64,000 nucleotides of DNA from JACDAE01 sp963717195 (lineage in GTDB: Bacteria; Chloroflexota; Ktedonobacteria; Ktedonobacterales; Ktedonobacteraceae). Below, in pieces: positions 18,794 through 27,343 of the stretch. Each line of letters opens with the position of its first letter. Position 1 is the first letter of the stretch. The DNA lies in assembly GCA_963717195.1 (NCBI GenBank), contig CAVQVR010000012.1:463982-527981 (forward strand). The letters are read 5' to 3'. The notes under the pieces are model-generated. The model ran no database searches, was not told the DNA's origin, and saw only the letters and a program-made list of their open reading frames with translations. A program made the translations under genes and the position numbers.

Positions 18794-19786
18794 TTACACA
18801 TGGTTCTCGAGGGACGCTTTATAGTCATCCAGCCAGTTCTCGAACTTCAAACGCAGTGAGTGCAACCAGACTGGATCCCCAACCCACGGGGGAAGATCCA
18901 TGCTGCGAACGAGCCGTGCATAGGTGAGGAGCTTCGCCATTCTGAGGAACAGTGGTAACTGGGATACGAGTTCAGGATGCAGCCCATGCTGTGTACGATA
19001 TCCATCGATAAAAGCAAGGAACGATCTCTTGTTCAGATCAATTCCTTCGCGAAAAAGATCTCGGAGGGCGAAAGCGATATCCATGATATACCAGGCGGAT
19101 GAACACTCATCGAAGTCACCTATTCCTATTGTCTGGCTTTGCCAATACAAGTTATCCAGCTCGAAATCGAAGTGGATCACCCCGTAGGTGTCATCTGTTA
19201 CTGGGAGTGCCTGAAGCGAAGAGGCAATCTGCTCAAATTCAGACCGCACCGCCGATGTCTCTTCGGGAAGAGAGGCTCTAACAAAATCCAGATGATCTCT
19301 CCATGTGCTCCGTGCGGAGGGAGCAGAACCTGCATAGCTCTGTATAACTGAGTGGAGATTTCCCAGGGCCGCCCCCCACTCTTCAAATTGGGAGTCATCG
19401 AGGTCCTCAATATCCAATTCGGACCCTTCCAGTCCGGCAAACACGACGGCGTAAAAGGTGCCCAGATCAGTCAGAACCGTTTCGACGAAGTTCCCGTTTC
19501 TGGACGGAAGGGGAGTAGTCACGGTTATTCCCCTCTCGGCTACCCACTGGAGGATTTCGATCTCTGCCTCGATAGTCGCTCTCGTCCGCTCCGAAGAAGC
19601 AGCGAAACGCAGGAAGCACGGTCTCCCTTCTTTACGGAAGCGGTAGACGAAGTTCGCGCTGGACCTGAAGAACCGTGCAGATCCCTGCTCATGATCCCAT
19701 TGTTTGAGGATCTGCTCTGCAATTGGACTGCCTCCGTAGGCATTCACGGTACTATCCACGGTGCATATCATACTCAATTTCATCAT
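18794..19786 (-). CDS. Phosphotransferase (APH/choline kinase-like fold)
   Basis: An aminoglycoside phosphotransferase-family kinase of 330 residues. The nucleotide-site Lys region is weak, but the catalytic loop HFDFELDNLYW fits H-x-D-x4-N and the metal-binding DFD in GIGDFDECSSAWY follows as expected. The layout resembles homoserine kinase type II/SrkA-like enzymes that phosphorylate small alcohols or amino acids. AAGGA lies about 9 bases before the first ATG. It stands alone between the tRNA gene and the divergent HEAT-repeat gene. The substrate is not predictable; antibiotic resistance is possible but not implied. Confidence 0.85.
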   Translation of the reverse strand: MMKLSMICTVDSTVNAYGGSPIAEQILKQWDHEQGSARFFRSSANFVYRFRKEGRPCFLRFAASSERTRATIEAEIEILQWVAERGITVTTPLPSRNGNFVETVLTDLGTFYAVVFAGLEGSELDIEDLDDSQFEEWGAALGNLHSVIQSYAGSAPSARSTWRDHLDFVRASLPEETSAVRSEFEQIASSLQALPVTDDTYGVIHFDFELDNLYWQSQTIGIGDFDECSSAWYIMDIAFALRDLFREGIDLNKRSFLAFIDGYRTQHGLHPELVSQLPLFLRMAKLLTYARLVRSMDLPPWVGDPVWLHSLRLKFENWLDDYKASLENHV

Positions 19787-19981
19787 AGAAACGCGTCCTT
19801 CTTCATCCTCACTGATTGTTCGATAGGTGTAGCTTCGGCTTGTATCTTACGTTGTTTAAGGAACCGAGGCAAGAGGTTTTGTGCCAAGTAGTACGAGTGT
19901 TTCCTGTGAAGTATCAGGCACCATCTCGTGTTTTGTGAAAAGGCAGGATCGAACCGTTGTTGTCAAACCTAAGAGAGCCAA

Positions 19982-20035
19982 TTGACGGACTGGAGGGAAC
20001 CAACTAAAATGGGGTTGGATAGGCAGGTGTCACCT
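19982..20035 (+). promoter_or_regulatory. Promoter and possible operator of the HEAT-repeat gene
   Basis: TTGACG (19982-19987), 17 bases, TAAAAT (20005-20010). A perfect odd palindrome AGGTGTCACCT at 20025-20035 lies just after the likely start of transcription and could bind a repressor. Confidence 0.5.
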
Positions 20036-20057
20036 CTCTGAGGGGAAAGGAAGGAGT

Positions 20058-21065
20058 ATGAGCCACACCAGTAAGGATCAGGGGATTGCAGACGTGATCA
20101 ACGCCTTAAACGACCGGACATGGAAAACCCGCCACCAAGCATCCGATGCGCTGATCAGATATGGGAAACCAGCAGTTCAGCCGCTGATGGCTGCGATCAG
20201 AGAGAACACGTTCACCGTCTTCACCTTGCCAGAAGCCATACGAGCACTAGGAGGCATTGGAGATGTGCAAGCTGTTGATCTGCTCATTGAAGAACTGGAA
20301 AGCAGACATGTTCATGCCGTTCAAGAGGCCATTAAAGGACTTGGGTCCATTGGCAATCCACAGGCCATAGAGCCACTCATTGATGTGTTTCGGCACGATT
20401 GGGACGACACCGAGACGTTCACCGCGTGGCAAGAAGCAGCGACAGCGCTGGCAGCCATTGGCGAACCCTCCCTCCCAGCCCTCCTGGCTGCGCTCTCGGA
20501 TGAAGACAGCACTGTCCGGCAGGAAGTTGCTGAAGCATTAGGAAAGCTGCATGACCCACGAGCCGTTGATCCTCTGATGAATGCTTTACAGGATGAAAAC
20601 ACTCCTGTTCGAGCATCTGCGGTAGCTGCCCTGGCAAAGCTAGGCAACGAGCGTGCTATTGAGCCACTGATCGCTCTGCTCACCCAGGATAAAAACACAT
20701 TTGTTCGAGCACGTGCTGTGAGTGCTCTGGGAACGCTTGGTCAGGTAGATAGCGCATCTGTATTTGTCCCCATTGTCAGTGCCCTTAAGGATCGAGATCC
20801 TATCGTACGCAGCATGGCCGTGACTGCTTTGGGAAAACTCTCAGATACTCGTATTCATGATCTGCTTCTTGAACTGTTGAATAATCCAGATGGTGATGTT
20901 CGTAGCGCTGCTGTCCTTACTCTCGCTCATGTTGGCGATGAACGGGCCTTACCTGCCTTGACCTGGATACAACAAAATGATACAGGTTACTCTGGAGCAA
21001 ACAAGATCAAAGATCATGCGACCTATGCTCTCCAACACATTCAAGAACGTCAGCAGAAGAGGTAG
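20058..21065 (+). CDS. HEAT-repeat (PBS lyase-like) protein
   Basis: 335 residues built from about nine consecutive 31-residue HEAT-like units; each has the pattern of two helices joined by a DPR or NPQA-type turn, such as LGKLHDPRAVDPLMNAL followed by VRASAVAALAKLGNERAIEPL. Such solenoids bind proteins or, in phycobilisome lyases, chaperone chromophore attachment; here no phycobilisome context exists, so a protein-interaction scaffold is the safer reading. AAGGAG directly precedes the ATG. The 3' gap of 200 bases leads to the left end of the transposon-like element. Confidence 0.88.
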   Translation: MSHTSKDQGIADVINALNDRTWKTRHQASDALIRYGKPAVQPLMAAIRENTFTVFTLPEAIRALGGIGDVQAVDLLIEELESRHVHAVQEAIKGLGSIGNPQAIEPLIDVFRHDWDDTETFTAWQEAATALAAIGEPSLPALLAALSDEDSTVRQEVAEALGKLHDPRAVDPLMNALQDENTPVRASAVAALAKLGNERAIEPLIALLTQDKNTFVRARAVSALGTLGQVDSASVFVPIVSALKDRDPIVRSMAVTALGKLSDTRIHDLLLELLNNPDGDVRSAAVLTLAHVGDERALPALTWIQQNDTGYSGANKIKDHATYALQHIQERQQKR

Positions 21066-21264
21066 TCCAGAAGCGTCTCCATAATTCCAGGTAAGCACGA
21101 GCGGATAGTTCTCTTTGTAAGTGATCTGAGAGAGAAAAATAGACGAGACAGCGGCCTGTCTCAAAATGCTCTTACAAACGCTTCGATCGCTTTTATCACA
21201 TTATCGCCCTTGGCTTCACGCTCAGGATCATCAGAAAAATGCTGCTACGAGTGCACAAATATCC

Positions 21265-21302
21265 GGCCTATTAGGCCCCCCGACGAAATTTACAATGCTA
21301 AG
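21265..21302 (+). repeat. Left inverted repeat of the Tn3-like element
   Basis: Begins GGCCTATTAGGCC, itself almost palindromic, and ends GCTAAG. It differs from the right repeat at repeat positions 15 and 32 only. Confidence 0.85.
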
Positions 21303-21385
21303 CCCTCATACCGTCATCTTGTAACTTCCCGTTCCACCTCGGCTGGTCCCTCGGAGTGGGGTATCTATCCCAGGATTCCGCTCTG

Positions 21386-21781
21386 TTAGCTTGCGCGAGT
21401 CGCAGAGGCAGACTCTTTGGTCTCGTGGATCCCGAAGTATGACAGCGCGCATACGGCCAAAAATGCAGTACCGGCGATGACCAGAGCAACGCGCATCCCT
21501 GGCACGAAGCCCTGGCTGCTGCTGACTAGTGTACCGAGTAAGGCCACGCCTAGCACGCTGCCAACCTGTCTACCCGCATTGAGTACCGCAGAAGCGATGG
21601 ACAGACGTTCGCGCGGAGCAGACTCGATGCAGGCGTTGGTCATAGCCGGCACATGAAACGCCAGGCCAAAGCCAATCGCCATCAGCATGAAACAGAAGAC
21701 CAGATACGGAGTGGTGGTGTCTGTCAGGCACATGCTCAGGAATCCAGCGGCTCCAATCAGCGAATCAACGATCGTTGGGAT
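21386..21781 (-). pseudogene. C-terminal remnant of a DHA2-type MFS drug exporter
   Basis: About 130 codons encode the last membrane helices of a 14-helix EmrB/QacA-like pump: LVFCFMLMAIGFGLAFHVPAM, then ERLSIASAVLNAGRQVGSVLGVALLGTLVSS, the conserved region of the final helices. The frame has no own start; going upstream it is open only to the stop codon of the hydrolase gene (21782-21784), which lies in the same frame. The first three quarters of the pump are missing, so a deletion or rearrangement joined it to the hydrolase gene. Not expected to be functional. Confidence 0.8.
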
Positions 21782-22645
21782 TTACCTCGAACCAGTCAGG
21801 AAGCTGTCAACCAGGTTAGCAATTTCATCTGCTGCCGTATCCAGCGCGAAGTGACCACCATCGACTCGATACACCTGCGCCTGCGAGACATCGCGGCGGA
21901 ACGCTTCCGGTTCGGAATCATCGAACGAAAGTTCGTACATACCCCAAAGAACGAGCAGGCGTGGCTGGGTTTGACGCATCCATTCCTGCCATCGTGGGTA
22001 GGAAGCGACGTTGGATTGGTAATCGTAAAACAAATCGCTCTGGATGTCAGCCTGGCCTGGCTGGTTCAGGAAACGGATTTCATCGGTCCACAGATCCGGA
22101 TCGTAGCGCTCAACCTGGGGATCATTACCTACATGCCGCGTGCGCGTGGTGGCAAGCGAGAGCAGATTCGAGCGCAAGGCCACCTCGTAGGCTGCGCGGT
22201 CGGCCCAAAAAGCGCGGCGGAGGTTCCAGTTTTCCCCGAGACCGCTCTCATGCGCCACAGCATCCTGAACGATGAGCGATTGAACGCGCTCCGGGTGTGC
22301 AAGAGCCAGGCGAAAGCCAACTGGCCCACCATAGTCTTGCATGTAGAGGCTGTAATGTGTCAGGCCCAACGCTTCGGTCACATGCTCCATCACGGTCGCG
22401 ATGTGGTCGAAGGTGTACGCGAATTGGGTATGATCAGGCCAATCGCTATGGCCGAAACCCGGATAATCCGGAGCGATCAAGTGATAGCGGTCGGACAGGC
22501 GCTGCAAAAGCGGCTCATACATCCGCGAAGAGGATGGCAAGCCGTGAAGCAAAAGCAGGGCAGGGGCGTCTTTCGGCCCGGCCTCCCGGTAGAAAATGGA
22601 CAGGTCGTCGACCTGCACGGTGCGATAAGACACTGCGGTGTTCAT
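21782..22645 (-). CDS. Alpha/beta hydrolase, haloalkane dehalogenase/epoxide hydrolase-like
   Basis: Cleaves a carbon-halogen, epoxide or ester bond through an alpha/beta-hydrolase triad. The oxyanion HGLPSSSRMY, the nucleophile Asp in LYMQDYGGPVGF (Asp rather than Ser, as in dehalogenases and epoxide hydrolases) and the His in VDGGHFALD are visible. Two starts compete. The ATG at 22645 has AAAAGGAG 6 bases ahead and gives a normal 287-residue cytosolic enzyme. An in-frame ATG at 22789 would add a signal-peptide-like segment (TAVLLVIAVLFLVLLAPGWVL) and export it. I prefer 22645 but cannot exclude the long form. Confidence 0.85.
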   Translation of the reverse strand: MNTAVSYRTVQVDDLSIFYREAGPKDAPALLLLHGLPSSSRMYEPLLQRLSDRYHLIAPDYPGFGHSDWPDHTQFAYTFDHIATVMEHVTEALGLTHYSLYMQDYGGPVGFRLALAHPERVQSLIVQDAVAHESGLGENWNLRRAFWADRAAYEVALRSNLLSLATTRTRHVGNDPQVERYDPDLWTDEIRFLNQPGQADIQSDLFYDYQSNVASYPRWQEWMRQTQPRLLVLWGMYELSFDDSEPEAFRRDVSQAQVYRVDGGHFALDTAADEIANLVDSFLTGSR

Positions 22646-22772
22646 AGGTTTCTCCTTTTGCTTGTCTTGAGCCAGAACCCAGCCTGGAGCCAGCAGTACC
22701 AGGAAAAGCACTGCGATGACGAGAAGGACGGCTGTTTTCTGGTTGCCATGCGCGTCAATACTCCTTCGCATT

Positions 22773-23267
22773 TTAAGGAGTGACTTCAAAAATCACTTCC
22801 AACTCGATCGGCATCCCGAGTGGCAGACTTGCCACTCCGAGCACGATCCGAGTCGATAGTTTCTCTTCCCCGAAAACGTGTACCAGCATTTCCGAAGCCG
22901 CATCGGCAACGCTTGGATGTTCCCGGAAATCGCCATCTGTGGCGATCGACACGCCAAGCCTGACCACACGGCTTACCTTGTCGAGTGAGCCTAAATGGTG
23001 CCGCGCCGCTGACAGCACGTTCAGACAGGCGATGGCGGCGGCTTTGCGGCCGTCCTCTACCGTCAGTTCCGCGCCAAACCGCCCAAGATAGGCTGGCTTG
23101 CCGCCCGCTACCGGCAACATCCCGCTGAGGAAGAGCAGGTTGCCGGTTTGCACGACCTCCACATACGCGCCCAACGGTGTGGGAACCGGGGGAAGCTGAA
23201 TGTTGTGGTCATGCAACCGCTGTTCTGCGCCAGCCTGCACGGTGTGATGAGACATAGGATTGTTCAT
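22773..23267 (-). CDS. RidA/YjgF-family protein
   Basis: A member of the YjgF/YER057c/UK114 family, whose best-known members deaminate reactive enamine/imine intermediates. Signatures are LFLSGMLPVAGG, AIACLNVLSAARHHLGSLDKV and the C-terminal STRIVLGVASLPLGMPIELEVIFEV with its Arg and Glu. The ATG at 23267 follows AAAAAGGAG; the 164 residues are longer than the 128 of RidA itself, typical of the YjgH-like subgroups. It lies between the SDR and hydrolase genes in one transcription unit; stop and next possible start overlap. Confidence 0.87.
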   Translation of the reverse strand: MNNPMSHHTVQAGAEQRLHDHNIQLPPVPTPLGAYVEVVQTGNLLFLSGMLPVAGGKPAYLGRFGAELTVEDGRKAAAIACLNVLSAARHHLGSLDKVSRVVRLGVSIATDGDFREHPSVADAASEMLVHVFGEEKLSTRIVLGVASLPLGMPIELEVIFEVTP

Positions 23268-23287
23268 AGGTTTCTCCTTTTTGTCGT

Positions 23288-24008
23288 CTACCATTTGCCT
23301 ACGTGCGCGCCGCCATCGACGTGCAGCACTTCTCCGGTAATATGCGGCGCTTCAGCCAGGAACACGACTGCATCCACGATTTCCTGAGCGTCCGCGATGC
23401 TCCCCATTGGGGAACGCGTGCGCAGAACATCCTTCGGATTGTCTTGATGCAGCGGCGTATCGACCACGCCAGGTGCGACGCTATTAAAGCGAATGCCTTC
23501 TTTGCGCATATTCCATCGCCAGGTTTTTGGAGATGGACTCGATGCCACCTTTGGTGATCATCGCCACGGAAGCCGTAACTCCGGCTATTGGGTGATCGGC
23601 GAGCGAGGCCGTGATGCTCACCACGCTGCCCCCCTTTTTCTGCTCCTGCATCTGCCTGACGGCAAGCTGGCTGAGATAGATGAAGCCAGAGAGGTTGGTC
23701 GAAACGAGCTTCCTGACGTCTTCAGCCGTGTAATCAGTAAATGGCTTGGTAAGGTAAATCCCCGCATTATTCACCAGCGTTCGATGCTGCCGAATTGCGG
23801 ATGGCGCAACAGCGATGTTCCTGGCCGTGCTCGCCTCGCCAATATCGCCGTCAACCAGTGCAAGCTGCTTCGACGCTTGAAAGCCGGATTTCTCCATGCT
23901 GCGCGCGGTGGCCACTACCTGATACCCGCGCTCTAAAAAGGTCTTGACGAGGCATGCACCAATGCCCTGAGAGGCACCGGTAACGATGACGGTTTTTTGC
24001 GTTTTCAT
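23288..24008 (-). pseudogene. Short-chain dehydrogenase/reductase, frameshifted and without the catalytic Tyr
   Basis: A classical SDR by its TGASQGIG cofactor loop, NNAG and final TGEVLHVDGGAHVG. One extra base near 23504-23507 breaks the frame after LAMEYA; the continuation RKEGIRFNSVAPGVVDTP is in another frame, and together they would make about 240 residues, the family norm. Separately, the YxxxK motif reads AMITK, with Ala in place of the Tyr, so the enzyme would be inactive even if the frame were restored. Most likely a decaying gene inside the transposon. Confidence 0.82.
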
Positions 24009-24150
24009 AGTTTTCTCCTCTGGTTCGTCGTTTGCGCTCTCTCAGAGAACATTGCTCTGCACCACAGTGCATCACTTGTCATTTGACCGGACGATCGAGC
24101 GACGTCAGTCGCCCGTCATGCCTGTGTCCAGCAGCCGACCAAGGGCCAGA

Positions 24151-25128
24151 TTACCGCGAGCCGTTGTGAGGCGGCCCCAGGTAGGGAAACTCGGCGAGCA
24201 GATCGTCGTGCGGGCCTATCCCATCCCCCGTCACTTTCCCATTCGTGATGACAGCCAGGAAGGCATCGGGGGCGTCGTCGCTGGGTGTGCGGCCATTGTC
24301 CGGGTAGGACGCTGGGCGCGTGGGGTCATAGTACAGGAGGTCCGGCAGCAGTGTCCCTGCCACCCGCCTGGCTTCCACCGGCGTAAACCCCCCGAAATGC
24401 TCGAGCGCATGCGCGAAGGTGCCGACGAAACGGGCATCGTCCGCCGGCTCCGCGGCGCGATACGCTTCGTTCTGCTCGCCGGTCAGGAAGGGAGTTTGGG
24501 AGGCACGCGCACCGCGCTCCGCCTGCACCCAGCTCCCGTCCACCCAACTCAGCGTGCGGGCCCACAGGCCCATCAATTTCAGCCCCAGAACCGCGTTGGG
24601 CACTTCCAGCGCGATGCTGCAAATGTCTTTATCGGCGAAGAAATCCTTGCCCACGAACTGAAAGTTGTTAAAGGCACCCGCGTCGAAGAAAAAGGGATCG
24701 CTGCGCCAGCCCGCAAAGAAGCGATAGTCGCCGGACTGCGTCACCTGGGCCTCCCGCCCCATCGAGACCGGCGCTCCCTGGACGATCATCTCCCCACCCT
24801 CGCCCGTCCCGGCGGCCTGCGTGCCCTCCAAGCGGCGCAGCGTCGCAGTCTGCGCCCCGCCCCCAATAGAGGCGAAGCGCACCTGGTAGGCGATATCGGC
24901 GATGGCATCTCCGTCCGTGTCGATCTTGATCTCGTAGAGCCCCTCGGGCGCGAAGGGCTCGGCGGTAGTAGGCCCCGACTGGAGCACGTCGAAGGACGGG
25001 TGCACGTCCATAATGAGGATCGACTTGCTGGGATCTCCCGGCTTGGGGAAAGCAAACAAATCGGTGTAGTCGAGGCGGGCATCCCCACGGGGAAACACGA
25101 GGTTGGGACCAGAATAATGGTGCGACAT
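24151..25128 (-). CDS. DUF4331 family protein
   Basis: Full-length DUF4331 protein (325 residues), recognisable from its start SHHYSGPNLVFPRGDARLDYTDLF and DPSKSILIMDVHP. The family has no assigned enzymatic role; members occur in actinobacteria and proteobacteria, often as secreted or surface proteins. No signal peptide is present here. The reading frame is clearly richer in G+C than the chromosome at either side, especially in third positions, which suggests recent transfer from a high-G+C donor. It sits between the haloperoxidase and SDR genes on the same strand. Confidence 0.82.
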   Translation of the reverse strand: MSHHYSGPNLVFPRGDARLDYTDLFAFPKPGDPSKSILIMDVHPSFDVLQSGPTTAEPFAPEGLYEIKIDTDGDAIADIAYQVRFASIGGGAQTATLRRLEGTQAAGTGEGGEMIVQGAPVSMGREAQVTQSGDYRFFAGWRSDPFFFDAGAFNNFQFVGKDFFADKDICSIALEVPNAVLGLKLMGLWARTLSWVDGSWVQAERGARASQTPFLTGEQNEAYRAAEPADDARFVGTFAHALEHFGGFTPVEARRVAGTLLPDLLYYDPTRPASYPDNGRTPSDDAPDAFLAVITNGKVTGDGIGPHDDLLAEFPYLGPPHNGSR

Positions 25129-25167
25129 GGTTCATCTTTTCCTTTCGGTTTTAGGTTGGGCCTAAAG

Positions 25168-25998
25168 TCAGGCCATGAACTTCAGCAGTGCGTTGTTGAC
25201 CTGGTCGGCGTGGGTCCAGGCGATGGCGTGCGGGCCGTCGGCGATGACCATCGTCTGCACGTTGCTGATCAGGCCGGCCAGCCGTGCGCCCGTCTTGGCG
25301 TAGGGCAGGACGTGGTCGTCATCGCCGTGGATGACCAGCATCGGCACGTCGATCTTGTGCAGGTCGGCGCGGAAGTCGGTCTGCCACGTCGGGATGCAGG
25401 CGACTGCGGCGGTGGCCGAGGCGGTCACGGCGAGGTTCCAGCTGGCCTGGTAGGCCTGGTCGCTGACCAGGGTGCCGCGGAACTTCTCGATGTTGTAGAA
25501 GGTGTCCAGGAACCCCTTCATCCACGCCGGGGCGTCCTGCCTGGCGGCCTGCATGAACCCCTCGAACACGCTCGCCGGCAGACCCTCCGGGTTATCAGGC
25601 GTCTGCAGCAGGAACGGCGGGATCGGGGAGACCAGCACCCCCCTGGCGACCCGCCCCGACCCGAACCGGCCCAGGTAGCGGGTCACCTCGCCGGTGCCCA
25701 TCGAGTGACCGACCAGGGTGACGTCACGCAGGTCCAGGGTCTCCAGGAGTGTGTGGAGGTCAGTGGCGAAGATGTCGTAGTCATAGCCGGTGGTCGGCTG
25801 GCTGGACTTGCCAAAGCCGCGCCGGTCGTAGGTGATCACCCTGCGACCATGCTCCAGCAGTACAGGGACCTGCTTATCCCAGGCACGGCCACTGAGTGGG
25901 TAGCCATGGATCAGGACGACAGGCCGTCCCGATCCGTGGTCTTCGTAGTACAGGTCGATCGCGCCAGAGTTCTCCTGGCCGACCTTGATGTAAGGCAT
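25168..25998 (-). CDS. Haloperoxidase-like alpha/beta hydrolase
   Basis: Cofactor-free (non-haem) chloroperoxidase/esterase type, 276 residues. The triad is clear: Ser in LVGHSMGTGEVTRYL, Asp in VIHGDDDHVLPY and His in DGPHAIAWTH, with the oxyanion stretch LIHGYPLSGRAWD. AAGGAGGAAGC just before the ATG at 25998 supports independent translation. High G+C codon use, actinobacteria-like. The same reading frame continues upstream without a stop into the AraC-type regulator gene (see next entry). Such enzymes act as esterases/perhydrolases; the natural substrate is unknown. Confidence 0.87.
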   Translation of the reverse strand: MPYIKVGQENSGAIDLYYEDHGSGRPVVLIHGYPLSGRAWDKQVPVLLEHGRRVITYDRRGFGKSSQPTTGYDYDIFATDLHTLLETLDLRDVTLVGHSMGTGEVTRYLGRFGSGRVARGVLVSPIPPFLLQTPDNPEGLPASVFEGFMQAARQDAPAWMKGFLDTFYNIEKFRGTLVSDQAYQASWNLAVTASATAAVACIPTWQTDFRADLHKIDVPMLVIHGDDDHVLPYAKTGARLAGLISNVQTMVIADGPHAIAWTHADQVNNALLKFMA

Positions 25999-27264
25999 AG
26001 CTTCCTCCTTGGTTGTGGTGTATTTCAGATTGCGTCTCCTGTACAGGTTCGGCCAAACACGAGTGCTACCATGTGGTGACAGACAGAAGAAGAAGCAGAC
26101 GGCACACTTGGCTGCACCCTCCTGGTCGTTCCCGTCAGGGAACTGTTCTCCATCTACTCTAACACGCGCGCGACGAGAGATGCGCCCAGATTCTTGCGCC
26201 AGCACAACAGATTCTTGCGCGGTTACCGATGAGGCGCTGGGGAGGAGTCCGGTGAGACGCTTGAAGTGCAGCGCCAGGTGGCTTTCATGCGCAAACCCTA
26301 CCGCGTGCGCAATGGCGGTGAGGGACAAGTTCGTGGTGGAGAGGAGCAGTTTGGCTCGCTCAATCCGACGCCCGATAACATACTGATGAGGAGCAAAGTC
26401 GGTTGACGCTTTGAAGAGACGTGCGAAGTGGTAGGGGGTCAGATACGCGACCGCCGCGAGTGCTGAGAGCGAGAGATCCTCAGCCAGATGCTCTTCGATG
26501 TAGACGCTGACGCGTCTAAGCGTCGCCTGGTCAAGGCCAACGGCTCTTGGGAGAGAGGGTTGCTTCATCGACGAGTGCTGTCTGAGCAGGTGGATGCCCA
26601 GGATGGTGGCGAGTGACTCCACATAGAGTCTTCCCCCTAGACCCTCTAAGCGCAGCTCTGAGAGCAGCGAGAGCGCAATGGTTTCGATCTGCGGGTCGAA
26701 AATGCCGAGGGTTTGGGCGAACTCAATTGTATCAGGATTCATATCTGCCGAGGTGGCAATCTCCTGGATGAGGGTGGGTGAGAGATACAGATGCAGGTGG
26801 CGTACCTCTGCCTCGCGCTCCAGGTGCCAGTTGGTCGGCGCTCCTGCAGGCAAAATGACGAGGTTGCCGGTTCCAAGGTGTCCTTGACGTCCAGCGAGCC
26901 GTTCTTGAATGGTAGAGGGAGGACTGAGATTGATGACGAGGGTATGGCGAGGAAGAGCAGGCAAGGTAAAATCATCGAGCGGGTGGATGATCTCCGCGAC
27001 ATCAAGCCCATGCCAACCTTTTCCGCTGCTCGACTGCACAATATGTTCGAGCGGAACATCGAACACCGTTTCGTGCGTTGCTTTCCTCAAAAGGAGTCTG
27101 CTCCACCCTTTGTCTCCCTTCCTGTTGCCAAACAGATGCTGCTGATACAGGTGTCGTACTTCATCTAAGAAGCGCCAATGCTTTCTTACGATTCTATCAC
27201 AGAACTTCCAGTTCTCAGAAGAATTGTCCGAGAGATACCAATCGCCGATCGTCTCCAGCCACAC
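25168..27264 (-). CDS. AraC-type regulator whose frame reads through into the hydrolase
   Basis: The first 350 or so codons encode an AraC/XylS regulator: a cupin-like ligand domain (about 70-200) and the double helix-turn-helix (AAVAYLTPYHFARLFKAS and IAHAVGFAHESHLALHFKRLTG). No stop follows the DNA-binding domain; about 70 low-complexity codons lead straight to the hydrolase start, giving a potential 698-residue fusion. Since the hydrolase has its own strong ribosome site, the regulator has probably lost its stop. The start shown is a GTG; the first 60 codons do not look like a family domain, so the true start may be further in. It probably controls the transposon gene set. Confidence 0.7.
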   Translation of the reverse strand: MWLETIGDWYLSDNSSENWKFCDRIVRKHWRFLDEVRHLYQQHLFGNRKGDKGWSRLLLRKATHETVFDVPLEHIVQSSSGKGWHGLDVAEIIHPLDDFTLPALPRHTLVINLSPPSTIQERLAGRQGHLGTGNLVILPAGAPTNWHLEREAEVRHLHLYLSPTLIQEIATSADMNPDTIEFAQTLGIFDPQIETIALSLLSELRLEGLGGRLYVESLATILGIHLLRQHSSMKQPSLPRAVGLDQATLRRVSVYIEEHLAEDLSLSALAAVAYLTPYHFARLFKASTDFAPHQYVIGRRIERAKLLLSTTNLSLTAIAHAVGFAHESHLALHFKRLTGLLPSASSVTAQESVVLAQESGRISRRARVRVDGEQFPDGNDQEGAAKCAVCFFFCLSPHGSTRVWPNLYRRRNLKYTTTKEEAMPYIKVGQENSGAIDLYYEDHGSGRPVVLIHGYPLSGRAWDKQVPVLLEHGRRVITYDRRGFGKSSQPTTGYDYDIFATDLHTLLETLDLRDVTLVGHSMGTGEVTRYLGRFGSGRVARGVLVSPIPPFLLQTPDNPEGLPASVFEGFMQAARQDAPAWMKGFLDTFYNIEKFRGTLVSDQAYQASWNLAVTASATAAVACIPTWQTDFRADLHKIDVPMLVIHGDDDHVLPYAKTGARLAGLISNVQTMVIADGPHAIAWTHADQVNNALLKFMA

Positions 27265-27305
27265 CCAGCGTTGTTCACCAGATGCTCTCTGCCGCGTTTT
27301 TGGGG

Positions 27306-27343
27306 CTTAGCGTTGTAAATTTCGTCGGCGGGCCTAATAGGCC
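27306..27343 (-). repeat. Right inverted repeat of the Tn3-like element
   Basis: Read on the minus strand from the outside it begins GGCCTATTAGGCC and ends CGCTAAG; the TATCC duplicate follows at 27344-27348. Confidence 0.85.

Noticed and set aside
21653..22783. A 376-codon plus-strand frame opposite the dehalogenase-like hydrolase
   Set aside because: The minus strand has a complete catalytic triad and ribosome site; the plus frame has neither motif nor start signal.
23986..26079. A 697-codon plus-strand frame opposite the DUF4331 and haloperoxidase genes
   Set aside because: High-G+C genes commonly give long open antisense frames; the translation is Arg/Gly/His-rich with no recognisable motif.
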